Assembly: GCA_963682025.1 (NCBI GenBank)
Contig: OY821521.1
Location: forward strand, 191,890,575-191,954,574
Length of the DNA stretch: 64,000 nt
Source: Cordilura impudica
Lineage: Eukaryota > Arthropoda > Insecta > Diptera > Scathophagidae
Direction of reading: 5' to 3'
Positions within the stretch are counted from its first letter, which is position 1. Each line of letters starts with the position of its first letter. The notes below the pieces were generated by a model, which did no database searches, had not been told where the DNA came from, and saw nothing but the letters and a program-made list of their open reading frames with translations. This document shows, piece by piece, positions 32,034 to 47,056 of this stretch. Both the position numbers and the translations under genes were made by a program.

Positions 32034-34030
32034 AACTTAGTTTGATACTTTTTTAAGCGCAATTACTTTTTTTTTTAGAAAATTTACTTTTTAAGAAAAG
32101 ATGCATTTTTAAGAAATGTACTTTTTTTTAATAAAATTTAATTTTTTAAGAATATGTACTTTCAAAAAGAAACTACTTTTTTTTAAGAAAACCAACTTTT
32201 TTACGAAAAAGTACTTTTTAAGAAAAAAGTACTTTTTAAGTACTTTTTAAGAAAAAAGTACTTTTTAAGTACTTTTTAAGAAAAAGTACTTTTTTAAGAA
32301 AAAGTACTTTTTAAGAAAACTGTTTTTTTTTAACAGTTTCTTAAAATTTACTTATTTCAGAAACGTACTTTTTTAAGAAAAAGTACTTTTTAAGAAAACT
32401 GTTTTTTTTTAACAGTTTCTTAAAATTTACTTATTTCAGAAACGTACTTTTTTAAGAAAAATTACTTTTTTAAGAAAATTTTCTTTTTTAAGAAAATTAA
32501 TTTTTTTAAGAAAATTAAATTTATTAAGAAAATTATTTTTTACAGAATCTTACTTTTTTAAGAAATGGTACTTTTTTGAGAAAATTTTTATTTTTTAAAG
32601 AAATTTACTTTTTTAGGAAAAGGTACTTTTTCAATAAAAGGCGCGTTAAAAAAATGTACTTTTTAAGAAAAGTTACTTTTGAAAAAGGAAATGCATTTTT
32701 TTAAGAAAAAGTTAAACAAATATATACAATTTTGTTTAACGCGAAATTTGTTTAAAAAAAATTTAAAACAATTAAAAAGCAAAACTGAATGCGCTTGTTG
32801 GATGGTCAAACTTAGTTTGATACTTTTTTAAGAGCAAATACCTTTTTTTTTTTTTACAAAATTTGTTTTTTAAGAAAAGGTTTTTTAAGAAATATACTTT
32901 TTTTTAATAAAATTTAATTTTTTAAGAAAATGTACTTTAAAAAAGAAACTACTTTTTTTTAAGAAAACCAACTTTTTAAGAAAAAGTACTTTTAAGAAAA
33001 AGTACTTTTTAAGAAAACTATTTTTTTAAGAAACGGTACTTTTTAAGAAAATTTACTTATTTCAGAAACGTACTTTTTTAAGAAAAATTACTTTTTTAAG
33101 AAAAATTACTTTTTTAAGAAAAATTACTTTTTTAAGGAAATTTTCTTTTTTAAGAAAATTAAATTTTTTAAGAAAATTAAATTTATTAAGAAAATTTAAT
33201 TTATTAAGAAAAGTACTTTTTTGAAGAAACTTAAATTTTTAAGAAATGGTACTTTTTTGAGAAAATCTTTATTTTTTAAAGAAATTTACTTTTTTAGGAA
33301 AAGGTACTTTTTCAATAAAAGGCGCGTTAAAAAATGTACTTTTTAAGAAAAGTTACTTTTGAAAAAGGAAATGCATTTTTTTAAGAAAAAGTTAAACAAA
33401 TATATACAATTTTGTTTAACGCGAAATTTGTTTAAAAAAATTAAAAACAATTAAAAAGCAAAACTGAATGCGCTTGTTGGATGGTCAAACTTAGTTTGAT
33501 ACTTTTTTAAGAGCAAATACCTTTTTTTTTTTACAAAATTTGTTTTTTAAGAAAAGGTTTTTTAAGAAATTTACTTTTTTTTAATAAAATTTAATTTTTT
33601 AAGAAAATGTACTTTAAAAAAGAAACTACTTTTTTTAAGAAAACCAACTTTTTTACGAAAAAGTACTTTTTAAGAAAAAGTAAGAAAAAGTACTTTTAAG
33701 AAAAAGTACTTTTTAAGAAAACTATTTTTTTAAGAAACGGTACTTTTTAAGAAAATTTACTTATTTCAGAAACGTACTTTTTTAAGAAAAATTACTTTTT
33801 TAAGAAAAATTACTTTTTTAAGAAAAATTACTTTTTTAAGAAAATTTTCTTTTTTAAGAAAATTAAATTTTTTAAGAAAATTAAATTTATTAAGAAAATT
33901 TAATTTATGAAGAAAAGTACTTTTTTGAAGAAACTTACATTTTTAAGAAATGATACTTTTTTGAGAAAATTTTTATTTTTTAAAGAAATTTACTTTTTTA
34001 GGAAAAGTACCTTTTCAACAAAAGGCACGT
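32034..34030. repeat. Minisatellite in higher-order units
   Basis: Built from the reverse of the 14.5-17.7 kb unit (CTTTTTTAAGAAAAAGTACT). The landmark ACTTAGTTTGATACTTTTTT recurs at about 32034, 32808 and 33489, so three long units of roughly 0.6-0.8 kb are visible. The first two end with 'AAAACTGAATGCGCTTGTTG'. A GTTAAACAAA/TTTGTTTAAC hairpin at 32711-32740 repeats at 33391-33420. Confidence 0.93.
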
Positions 34031-36189
34031 TAAAAAAAAGATACAAACATTTAAGGAAAGACTGAATGCGCTTTTTTGTATGGTCAAAAAGCGCTAAATT
34101 TGGCTCGAGAAGCGCTAAGTTGACAACGCAGTTTGGGCTAACTCTATATGCAGCTTGTCGTGGTGCAAATGCAGACTCGGACAAATATATTTTTAATTTA
34201 TTCATTTATAATTTTTTTTATTTTTTTTTTTTTTTTAATTTATTTAACTATTTTTTTTTTATTCACTTTTGTTTGGCAACTTTTGGTATTATTATAGTTT
34301 TTAATATCTGTAAGCTTGTTTGAACAAAACACAAAATCTAAGAACAACAAACTAGTTTTCTTAAGCCATTCATAATCAATAATAGTTCAGTAGGTAGATA
34401 TACATACGAGTTTAAATCCGTCACATGGCCGAACAACTTTTTTTTCAAAATTTTCTACAGATACAAAAGAGCATTTGTTAAAAAAAAAGTTTAAAAATAC
34501 GAACTTCGCTCTCGTAGCAATGTTGAATTCATCAGTGAAAATGTAAAAAAATAGCAAAAAGTTGTTTTTATTTTTCTACATATATTTTTCACATTTTTTA
34601 CTGGATTTTGTTAAAAGTTACTTTCATAATTTAAAAAAAAAAACATCGGCTACTGAATGTTCATTAAGTTTTGTTTACGGCCTTAAAATTAGTTTCGGTC
34701 CGACTATCTAGTGGTTTCTTAAATTTTCTTAAGTCAGATACTCACAATAAAATTACGTGTCACCTTATTTTTGTCCAATACTGTATAATTGGCATAACAA
34801 ATACATATTTTCTGCTAACACATCAATTTATTTTGAAGTCAGGCAGATATTTTTGCCATTCTTTTTTGTTATTAAATTTGTATTGGTTTTTTTTTTATTT
34901 TAAATATGCCGGTCAGACAGAAAAATGTTTTTTATATATTTTTTTTTTTTTTTATCAAAACATACAAATAACTCTGCACACGTATTTAATATTATTTCTA
35001 TGCACAATACACAAAGTATGTGAAAAAAAATGTTAAAATACAAAATTGTGTACACTAATATTTAAAAATTAAAAATCAAAATTTGTTCAACCAGACAGAG
35101 TAAGATTTTATCTTAACGAAAAAAATGAACAGTGTTTTTTGAGATATACATATATATGATGTGAGAGAACTAAATATTTATTATAGATAAGTACGGAAAA
35201 TAAAACCACTTGAGATGTCTTTTTAAAAATTTATGTTGAAAATCGTTGGAGTATCTTATTATTTTTTATTTAAACAGAACAGGTAGTTTTTTGTAAACAA
35301 AAACAGGTTAGCACAGGAAAGAATGTGAAAAATAAAAGTAAAGAGTATACAAGTTTAAAACAGGATGAAATGCTCATGCAAATAAAGGCTAAACACAACA
35401 AAATCGGGATAGTAATGTAAATATAATAATATAAATGACAAATAACTTTTAAAAATTTAAAAAATTAAATAGATAAGTATGTCTCTGTGTATTAGTATAA
35501 ACCGATAAAGATACCATTGAATTTATTATTTTATATTTTTATTAAATATAAAACCAAAAAAACTTATTTACGATCTTTATCATTTAATGATCTGAGTTTG
35601 AAATTGTTCAAGTACAAGATCAAATGCTTTTACTACAATTACTGAATAATTCCGTGGCGAAAAAAAAAGAAAAACAAGTTTTTTTTTTGATTTAAAATTA
35701 TTTTTATTCTACAACATAATCTCCATGAAGTGTAATGCATTACTTTCAAGGATCCTCTATCATTTCTATACAATTTATTAAGGTCTTTAAAAATAATTAT
35801 TCAAATAGTATTCGCTGGCAGTCAGTTCTGAAGAATACGATGATGGGCAAGCAATTAAATGTTTACATACCCAAAACGGATAAATTGTTGAAGAACGCGG
35901 CAACTATTGCGCAGAAAACTTTTGTTTACCCAAATGACTAATAAATTCTATCGATATCTCTACGAGTCAGTAATCTCACTCACTTTTCAATCATCGAAAT
36001 AGTTCAATTAAATTTTTTATGTTTTCCTCAGCAACTGCCTCAGAATATAAACACAACCTCAGCGTTTGCTTTGCGTTGCGTTTTTTTTTTTATATGTTTA
36101 CAATTTTGACAGTAAAAAACGCAGTGTGATGCGGAAAAAACTTATTTTATTTTCGTTACGTTTACACTTTTTATGAGAATTCAGTATTT
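34031..36189. other. No recognised gene
   Basis: AT-rich non-coding DNA. A 68-codon frame at 35735-35941 (with 'NSIRWQSVLKNTMMGKQLNV') has no recognisable domain, and a 121-codon frame at 34671-35036 is F/I/L-rich and unconvincing. GCGTTTGCTTTGCGTTGCG near 36059-36080 resembles the reverse of text near 39818-39840 beyond the microsatellite. Confidence 0.5.
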
Positions 36190-38872
<2,683 letters not shown>

Positions 38873-39401
38873 TCTGATATATTAAAATAATTTATGAATA
38901 AACTTTGCATTCAAGATTTTTTTCAATATTTTTCTTCTTTCAAACCTATATAACTAGAGTTCTAATTAACGTAGGCTGTTGACATAGATCTAAGAACACT
39001 CAGTGGATCAAGCTCCTTCTTTTGAGCTATTAACTGCTTAAATTCGTTGGGTTTGAGGAAAGTTATGCGTAGAGAATCAACTTTACTTTTACTGTACGTT
39101 AACTTATCTTGGCATATTTTGGCATTACTGTACGTTAACTTCTCTTGGCAAATTCGTTGGGTTTGAGGAAAGTTATGCGTAGACAATCAACTTTACTTTT
39201 ACTGTACGTTAACTTCTCTTGGCAAATTCGTTGGGTTTGAGGAAAGTTATGCGTAGACAATCAACTTTACTTTTACTGTACGTTAACTTCTCTTGGCATA
39301 TTTTGGCATTACTGTACGTTAACTTCTCTTTTGGTATTATATTATAAAAATTAATATAATATAATATAATATAATGCTGCGGAGCAGCAAGGGTCCTCTA
39401 G
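38873..39401 (+). mobile_element. Non-autonomous Helitron H2, copy 3
   Basis: Begins TCTGATATATTAAAATAATT after A. Ends with the TGCTGC-GGA-GCAGCA hairpin, AGGGTCCT and CTAG before T. It is 529 bp, the longest H2 copy, because it has more internal tandem units (landmark TACTGTACGTTAACTTCTCT). It inserted into the TTTA microsatellite. The reverse strand keeps a 74-codon frame at 38962-39186. Confidence 0.93.
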
Positions 39402-39660
39402 TTTATTTTAATTTTATTTATTTATTTTCATTTTATTTATTTTTTTATTAATTTCTTTATTTGTTTATTTATGTATATGTATTTTTTAATTATTTTTAAT
39501 ATTGTATATATTAATTTATTTACTTATTTATTTACTTATTGCGTTATTTATTTATTTGTTTGTTTATTTATTTATTTGTTTATTTATTTATTTAGCTATT
39601 TATTATGTTTATGTTTTTATTTATTTATTTTCATTTTATTTATTATTATCATTATATATT
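39402..39660. repeat. TTTA microsatellite, right part
   Basis: Continuation of the tetranucleotide repeat beyond the Helitron, more degenerate. Confidence 0.9.
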
Positions 39661-40200
39661 TTTTTTTTAATAAGCAAAAATTGAAATGGAAAAATACCCT
39701 GGAAGTGTTAATTTATAATCGAAAAATTATAAAAACTACTACTAGAAAGGAGAAAATACAAACAAGTGAATTAATTTTGTCCTCCCCGTCGTACGTCACA
39801 TTATTATATTTTTTCGCAGCGGAAAACGTAACGCAGAACGGTGCATTGTGTTTATTCTTTTATTTTTTTTGACCTAGATGTTCTGTATCAAAGACACGTT
39901 AAATCCAGAATACATATTTTTTAGCATTGAATACGAATATATAATGTTTGTGAATATATTATTTGGCTTGGACAGCATTTTTTCCATTAAGAAACAATGT
40001 TAATAAAAACGTGAAACCTTTTGGAATTAATTTTTTTTATATAAATTCCAACTTATTAATAAATCTTTACAAATCATATAAGCCGTACCAAGAATTCAAA
40101 CTGCAAAAGACGACTGGCAAATTTGTAAGCAAATCCGTTCTTCTTGTTTTTTTAAACAATCTATTGGTTGAGACAACTTTTATTATTTTTAAAAAATTCA
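39661..40200. other. No recognised gene
   Basis: Unique AT-rich sequence between the microsatellite and a mariner remnant. A 94-codon frame at 39963-40247 has no recognisable domain and runs into the mariner start. Confidence 0.4.
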
Positions 40201-40213
40201 AAAAAAAAATGTT

Positions 40214-41140
40214 TTTCATGCTGTCATCGACGAACTCTTATACTTAAAAGGCAAAACACCGAAAGGTATCAAAGATGAGTTAGACGAAGTCCATGGCACG
40301 TATCCAGCAGCGTTTATCATTGGGTAAATTTAAACATACTTGTAAATGTACAAATGTTGAACCTCGTTCTGGACGTCCAGTTGAAGCAGTTACTTCAGAA
40401 ATCTTCGAGTGTCGAGTGGCCGACGAATTAAACTTCGTAAACTAGTTGAGGCCAGGGAGATTACATATGGTTCAGTTAAAAAAGCTATCAGCAAAATGGG
40501 TTCCTCGTTTGCTTACAATCGAGAATAAACACAATCGTGTGAGCTGATTTATACCTTTTCCGTCGCGATCCTAATGAATTTCTTCGCCGATACATAACTG
40601 TTAATGAAAGATGGATTCACCACTATACACTATAAATGAAACAACAGTCAAATCAATAATTTCCGCAGGTGAATTCGCCCCGAAGAAATCGAGAACAATG
40701 ATACGGTTATGGCCACGGGTTTTTGGGATATGCATGGTATTATCTACTTCGACTACTTGAAAAAAGGAAAAATCATAAATGGAGAATATTATTCATCATT
40801 ATTGGTCCAATTAAGCGAAGAAATCAAGAAAAAACGACACCATTTAACAACGAAGAGATCTTCCATCAAGAAAATGCTTGGACAAAAATACTCGAGTTCA
40901 TGCCGGGATTCTTGCCGATTCTACATTCTTTTACAATTGGACTCCCAGCGACTTTTTCCTGTTTCCAAAATTTAAAGAAATGGCTCGGCGGATAAAACTC
41001 CAGTAGAAAGAGGAGGAATTCTCTGCAACAGAAGCCTATTTTGAGATATTTTGAAATCTTACTTTACGAAAGGCTTAAAAAAGTTGGAAGAACGTTGGAT
41101 GAAGTATATGGAGCAAAAAGGGGAATATCTTCAAAAATAA
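40214..41140 (+). pseudogene. Mariner transposase remnant (DD34D-type)
   Basis: Plus-strand frames in order: helix-turn-helix 'LYLKGKTPKGIKDELDEVHG' (near 40230-40290), 'EPRSGRPVEAVTSEI', 'KKLSAKWVPRLLTIENKHNR' and 'ISAGEFAPKKSRTM'. These are followed by 'FWDMHGIIYFDYLKKGKIIN', 'YYSSLLVQLSEEIKKKRHH' and 'TPSDFFLFPKFKEMARR', which holds the third catalytic Asp. The end is a C-terminal 'KKLEERWMKYMEQKGEYLQK'-like stretch. There are several frameshifts and stops. The inverted repeats were not found. It is related to the element at 570-1780. Confidence 0.85.
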
Positions 41141-41504
41141 AATAGAATCAACCCAAAAAAATGTTTTCTTATCTATGTTTTTGTAAATACTTATTGACTC
41201 TCCCTTTTAGTAACAAATTTTTCTTTCAATGTTTTCCAATTATTTATCTAGAATTCAATTATATTTTCTTTTTAAAATTTTAGTTAAGTCCTGGACCATT
41301 TTTAGGCGCATGTCCCTTTTTAATTATTTTCCAATTCGGGCTTGATTTTAACAATAAATAACATCCCATCAAAATCATTCATATATGAGTCGCCTTTAAA
41401 TCTGAATATTTTCAAATTTTATTTTTCCATTTTTTTAAAAGACGATACTTTGTATACCACAATTACTAAAAAACATGGTCAAATTGTGTTTCTTTATTAT
41501 ATAT

Positions 41505-41815
41505 GTAGGTCCCCATATAAAGCAACTTTTCGATATTCACTTAAATATATCTTAAGACATAAAAATTAGATATATTTTACTTAGATTTGGTTTGTAGTAA
41601 CTTTTAGAACATATTAGTGATATCAGAAAATATGGTCATGATCGGACCTTTTTTTCTGATCTTGTCCCCATACAATAATCACATCCGATCAACGGGCAAC
41701 AAATACATGACTTTCCCACCCACCTCACCTAATAGCTGGGAGCTGACAACTTTTGGATATAAGATACTTTCAAGAAACTCATGGTGTAGGGAATCGTATA
41801 ATCTTTTGATATTGT
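41505..41815 (+). mobile_element. Degenerate DINE subfamily 2 fragment
   Basis: Diverged versions of subfamily-2 blocks in order: 'GGTCCCCATATAAAGCAACT', 'TTAGATTTGGTTTGTA', 'ATATGGTCATGATCGGACC' and 'GTAGGGAATCGTATAATC'. It lacks the 5' half. Confidence 0.6.
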
Positions 41816-42429
41816 ATATATTTTATAATTCTTATCTGGCTCGAAAACTGAACTCATTGTTGACTGGGTGTAAATTAAAAAAAAAAAAAGAATAAATTGT
41901 TGAGTCTCAAAATTACATTTAAATTTATGCGGCGACACGAATTAAATAAAATGTTTTTGTTACTGACTCCAATCGTATGATTTACTTTTTTTTTGTTTGT
42001 TTTTTGTTAGTTCACTTACATTTAACCTTTCTTGTTTGCTTACTTGAAAAAAAGCTTCATAAAATAAATTTTTTGTTTTCGGTATGTATGTTTTGTGTGG
42101 ATGCACAGTGGTGGACACATAATTAGAAACGTTGTTTTAAGAAAATAAAATCGCAGTGCAACTTCTTTTAAGGCCTACAGTGTAAATTATAAGTAACGTA
42201 GACAATCAACATTGTTGTCTATTCAAAACATGTAGAGTTCAAAGTTTGCTTATTAAAAAAAAAAATAAGATTATTTCCCAAGTATGTAGTTGCTTTTGGC
42301 TGGTCACGCCATTAGAAACGTGCAGTTATTGCTTTAATTTCTATTTATCTTATTATTAGTGACAAAGTGAGTGTAATTTGAAAAGCAGTAAATTAACTTG
42401 TAATAATTTTGATACGTGTTAGTTTCTAA

Positions 42430-43060
42430 AATGCGCAAGAACAAGTCATTTCATGTAATCCAAGAAAAACTGTCAATGTCGGCTATCGCACAAAAGTTTG
42501 CTTACTAAAAAAAAAATGGAATTTTGTGCAATTCACTTGTACAATAAAACAGAGGAGTTTGAAACCCCCCAGCCAAGAAGCCTACGGCACGAAAGATCAC
42601 TCCAGTAGAAGATATAATTATTTATAATCCATTCTTGTCTTCGCTAGAAATAAAGACTGAAATTGAAATATCCACACGGACAATAAAAAGGCGCTTACAA
42701 ATTTCGGGAATTCGTGGGTGCATTGCACAAAAAAAACCGCGTGTCGCAAAAAAAAATTAAAATAAGCGGGTGCGGTATGCAAGGGAAATATTTAGAAAAG
42801 GTCCACGTTACTGGATAGAGTAGAGTTCTCTGGAGCGACGAATCCAAGTTTAACTTGTTGCAAGTTGATGGAAAAACGTATGGCAGATGTTGTCCAAACG
42901 AAGTCATAGTTACATCTTTTTGGCGTGGTGTGGATCCAATTGTACGAATTCAGGATATATAAAAAATTTTTGGAAAATGTAATGAAAGCGTTTTCCTTCC
43001 ATAACATTTTCCAGCATGTCAATGACCCGAGCACACTTCAAGCTTATTCAAGGTTATTTT
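42430..43060 (+). pseudogene. Tc1-like transposase A remnant
   Basis: Frames give 'HVIQEKLSMSAIAQKFAY' (first helix-turn-helix), then 'SSLEIKTEIEISTRTIKRRL' and 'GIRGCIAQKKPRVAKKN' (second recognition domain), 'RYWIE', and 'FLENVMKAFSFHNIFQHVND' where the QQDNDP catalytic motif is altered. Most of the catalytic core is deleted. Dead. Confidence 0.8.
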
Positions 43061-43077
43061 AGCTTTTGTATCCAAAT

Positions 43078-43952
43078 ATTGATATTGACGACACAATATT
43101 TAGGACAGGATAATTTAAAGCAAATGCTACATAAAGAAGTCATTAACAATCTGAAACTAAAAATATGTGCTCGAACTGTTTACCGACGAGCAAATGAGGC
43201 TGATATTGGTTGTTATCATCGTGGGAGAAACAGAAAAAATAACACATGAACTGTTCAAGACGGAACTGGACTACTGTACTCTTTTCAGATAAGTTCAAGT
43301 TAAATTTAAGAGGCCATGATGGAAGAACATTTGTACGATGAACGGATGGAAAAAGACTAGACCCAAAATATACAAATAAAACTGTTAAGTTTGGCTGTGG
43401 CAATATTATGATATGGGGTTGCTTTCCGGGCCAAGGATTGTATCCAATCCATGTAGTAAAAGATACTCTAACTGGAATTGGATATAGGCAGATTCTAAAT
43501 GACAAAGCACACCTAAAAAGTTGTAACCGAATGGCTACAATCTAAAGCAGTTGGAGTTTTAGAATGGCTACCCCAACCATCAGATCTCATTCCCCTAGAA
43601 AATCTCTGGGAAATTTTAGATAGAAATATATACGAAATTTCACATACAAGACAGATCTCATAGAGGCTATTAATTCAGAGTGGCAAAAAATGCAATGTAT
43701 GACTCCTCCAGCGTTGTGAAGAAGCAGTACTAAAAAAAATTGGATACCCAACAAAATATTAAAGACCAAATATAGAGGGAAAGTTTTCAATTATTGTATA
43801 GTAAAGGTTTCCATTGTTTTGTCAACAGCATACATGAATACTTTTAAGTTTTGTTATTTTTTCTGATGTTCAGCTATTTTATGTTAACCGTGAGCAAGTC
43901 GCAAAAAATATATTTTGTTAAAAGTTTCCATTGTATTGTCACTCAATGTTTG
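43078..43952 (+). pseudogene. Tc1-like transposase B, 5'-truncated
   Basis: Frames give 'INNLKLKICARTVYRRANEA', 'LNLRGHDGRTFVR', 'DGKRLDPKYTNKTVKFGCGN', 'IMIWGCFPGQGLYPIHVVKD', 'TLTGIGYRQILND', 'VVTEWLQSKAVGVLEWLPQP' and 'LIPLENLWEILDRNIYEISH'. The region between 'QILND' and 'VVTEW' that should hold the second catalytic Asp is deleted. The 3' end has two direct repeats of GTTTCCATTGTNTTGTCA, and the element stops before TA at 43953-43954. It is the same family as 25760-26905 and 27690-27930. Confidence 0.82.
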
Positions 43953-43971
43953 TAGCGCAATCTAATCTAAA

Positions 43972-44715
43972 CAGTCCATAATGTTTATATATTCTTGATC
44001 ATTATAACAACTCGCGTCGATATAGCGATGTCCGCCTGTCTGTTGAAATCACGCTCATTCACAACATAAACCATTTAACAGGTAAACTTAGAATAATGAT
44101 GCCCGATTTTAAATGGGGTAAATCGGGCATCATTGTGCCAAAATATGGCCTAAAATATGGAGATATCTCCAAAAATGCTAAAAATAAAACTCAGTGTGTT
44201 GTAATAATTTAGTATTGTTTTTTTTTTTATCAAATTGTTTACTTTTTCGAATATTTTAATGGCATCTATAATATTAATAGGCTAGGCGATTTCTTGTGAC
44301 CGATGTTTTGTTCTACCGTTTTATCCCGATTTTGACGAAACGTATATTATTTGAAAGGTATTTCTTTTTAGCCGTTTTGCAGATTTACAGATTTTTTAAA
44401 TTTTTCCTTTATTTTGAGTAAATTGCATTTAAAGTTGCTACTAACACATACATAAAATTATACAATGCTATGTGTGTGTTTATTAAATTTGTTAATGTGT
44501 TTGTAATAAAAATGAGTTTGTTTTTTTGTGTTGATTTGTGAATTGGCAATAATTGATTAGCATACCTTTAGGATCTTTATTTAATGAAAAAATAAAATTC
44601 CTAGAATTTGCACTCGAATTTCGAGGGCTGGAATCTGCTAGTTTGCTATAAATGTGCATAAGTCCAGACATTAATGTAAACGTAAAACACAGGTACACAC
44701 GGTAAACTTGTTTAT
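43972..44715 (+). mobile_element. DINE-1-like element, split by a Helitron
   Basis: Carries 'TATATATTCTTGATCATTAT', 'GCGATGTCCGCCTGTCTGTT' and 'GGGGTAAATCGGGCATCATT', and resumes after the Helitron with 'GACATTAATGTAAACGTAAA'. The TATACCC start and the end hairpin are missing or eroded. Confidence 0.75.
44265..44641 (+). mobile_element. Non-autonomous Helitron H1, inside DINE-1
   Basis: TCTATAATATTAATAG after A at the 5' end. Hairpin GCACTCGAATTTCGAGGGC, spacer and CTAG before T at the 3' end. 377 bp, non-coding. Confidence 0.92.
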
Positions 44716-44855
44716 TTTAAATTCAATGATGAAGTGTTCCTTTATTATTTCTAGTTCTTAGTTTTGAAATACTGAACGTATTTTTTAAAATATATTACCA
44801 AATGTATACATACATATGCTCCAAAGTCGTTTCTACTTTTAATGCCACCACTGTA

Positions 44856-46047
44856 TGTATATTAGGGTGGAGTGATTTTTTATGCAATTTTGTTTTCTTT
44901 CAAACTTCAACTCTAATACTGCATTTACACTAGGATTCTAAGCTATTACATCGGGATCTCACAATCTTGACAGATTTCCCTAATTTGTTTTTCTTTATTT
45001 TATTATGTAAAACTGCTAGGCCAACGAAAAAAAACTTAAATAAAATAAAGCACTTAAATAAAGCACTTAGATTTTTATAATTTTTTTAACTTTTATTCAT
45101 TAAGGGAGGGTAAGGTTTTAAAACCTTTTTTTTGCATTTCTTTTTTTGAATGCATGCATGTCGAGAGTGTTGTATCAAAATTTCAAATAAATCGAAGCAA
45201 AACTAAAGAATATACAGCGTTTCCAGCGACCGGCCTCATACGGTATATCATATATAAATCAGTTTTTAAAAAACTTTAAATCGATTTTCTCGCAAATAAA
45301 TGTTTGAAGTCTGTGAACATCATAACTCAAAATGTACTTGGCCGATTCTTTTGAAATTTTACAAATTATTTCTACAAATAAATCACTAGGTAACACCGAA
45401 GAGTTTTTTTTTTGTTTTTATTTTCCATTTTCTTCCCCATTTTTTAACAACAAATTCCCGAAATTTTATAGCAAAAATCGTGTTTTTCACTTCAAAATGC
45501 TGCAAAAAAAATTGAAAAACTCTTCGTCGTACCTCGGGAAGCATATCACCTTTTAAACGCATATCGATTTTTTTATTTCACATGATCCCGTAACGAGTTA
45601 TACTGTTCACAGCAAAACAACAACGCCTCCGGAGATTATTTATTTATGACTTATTTATTAAAATTTTTAATTGAAATTTTTTTCTAAGATTCTTCAAATG
45701 TTATGCTATAACGTGTATATGAAATAAATAATCCAACATTATCCATAAATTCAAAAAAAAAAAAAAAAAATTAATAAAAAACGTATTTTTTCGCTTTTAA
45801 AACCTAACACTGATTTTACGTGTTTGTTACGAAGCGACGATTCGGAAGGAACTTTGAATGATGTGTATTTTTCAAGATATTCTTGAATTTGTTATAATTT
45901 TTGTACAATGGAATATCTGCAGACACAAAGGTGCATACAATGTTTATCGTCGGGAGAAGTGGTTTTAGGGCTTTCTAGAAATTATTGTTGAAAATTTTAA
46001 ATGGATGGCTTTTCCTTCAGTTGTTTGTGTGTTTTTTTTTTTATCTA
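44856..46047. other. No recognised gene
   Basis: Contains TTAGGGTGGAGTGAT near 44872, whose approximate mirror ATCGCTCCACCCTAA lies near 50032. The interior is AT-rich and non-coding; a 74-codon frame at 45332-45556 is F/N/K-rich. Confidence 0.4.
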
Positions 46048-46538
46048 AAGGTGCTATTACACGAAGTGTTTTTTACATATGTACTGTCACTTTTTTTATC
46101 CATATGACATTCCTCATGTCTGTCAAAATTGTCTTTTACATACGATTCATAATTTTTGCTATCACTCGTGCATATGTATTTCCGTATGACATAACCTCTA
46201 AATGTAAACAACAGCTGATTTAATTTGTGAATTTACAAAAATTTATTGTTAAAAAAAGTGATATATTTTTTAATTGTTAATTAATACTACAAATTTATTT
46301 TTCTTTCAATATTAATCTTTAAAATTTACTCTGTTCTTCTTTCGCCACAAGCAGTGTTGTATTTTCATATGTTTGTCATGCAAAAATAGAACCTGTTCTA
46401 ATTGAAAAATGTACTTGTGACTTTCCTCATGTATTGTACATAAACAATGTTTCATATGTATCACACGATGTGTACAACTTTTGTTGTGGGAAAATTTGAC
46501 AGTACATATGTAAAAAACACATCATGTAATAGCACCTT
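46048..46538. mobile_element. MITE family M4 with about 42-bp TIRs
   Basis: The ends AAGGTGCTATTACACGA and TCATGTAATAGCACCTT are inverted, and the similarity runs about 42 bp through TTTTTTACATATGTACTGTC. TA flanks both ends (46046-46047 and 46539-46540). 491 bp, non-coding. A related, one-ended copy is at 58251-58650. Confidence 0.85.
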
Positions 46539-46825
46539 TAGTGTTGTTTTCATATTGAACGTTTATTTATGTCCACAAATAGTGCATAATAAAACCGAGC
46601 CACCAGTTTTCAGTTTATGCAATATTGCTGATTTTCTTTAACTTTGGACATTTTCTGAGAACAAAAAAAAAACACATTTTAACGCAAATATTTTTAAAAA
46701 TTATAAAAAAACACGTCCTCGATAAACAAACTTCAATTTTTTTTTTTTATTTTAACTTTATTTGGGTAAACTTTAATTCAAAATGCCCAATAAAGTCGTA
46801 TAAGCGTCATATAATTGAGGAGGTC

Positions 46826-47056
46826 CATAACAAAACGCAATAATTCCACCAGAACAATTTTTTGGAAAAATTAATAAATTTAACTAAAATCAGTAGGATA
46901 TATATTGGAATTGTTTCATTTTGATCTAAATCATTATTTTTGGTATTGAATTATAGTAAAATTATTGAACAATGGGCAAATAAATTTCAATATGTAGAAA
47001 CGGGTTTAGTCAAAAAAAACTAAAAACTAAAAGTGTAATTATTGCGTTTTGTTATG
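46826..47056. repeat. Short inverted-repeat element
   Basis: CATAACAAAACGCAATAATT at 46826-46845 is mirrored by AATTATTGCGTTTTGTTATG at 47037-47056. About 190 bp of AT-rich non-coding DNA lie between. Possible small MITE. Confidence 0.6.

Larger units (their letters stand above)
42104..44853 (+). mobile_element. Tc1-like element A carrying three nested insertions
   Basis: The left end CACAGTGGTGGACACATAAT is mirrored at the right by 'TTTTAATGCCACCACTG' ending at 44853, followed by TA. A second internal copy of the end motif (TGGTCACGCCATTAGAAACG near 42301) fits the IR/DR type. Inside lie its own broken transposase, a 5'-truncated Tc1-like B, a DINE-1, and a Helitron within that DINE-1. Confidence 0.75.
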
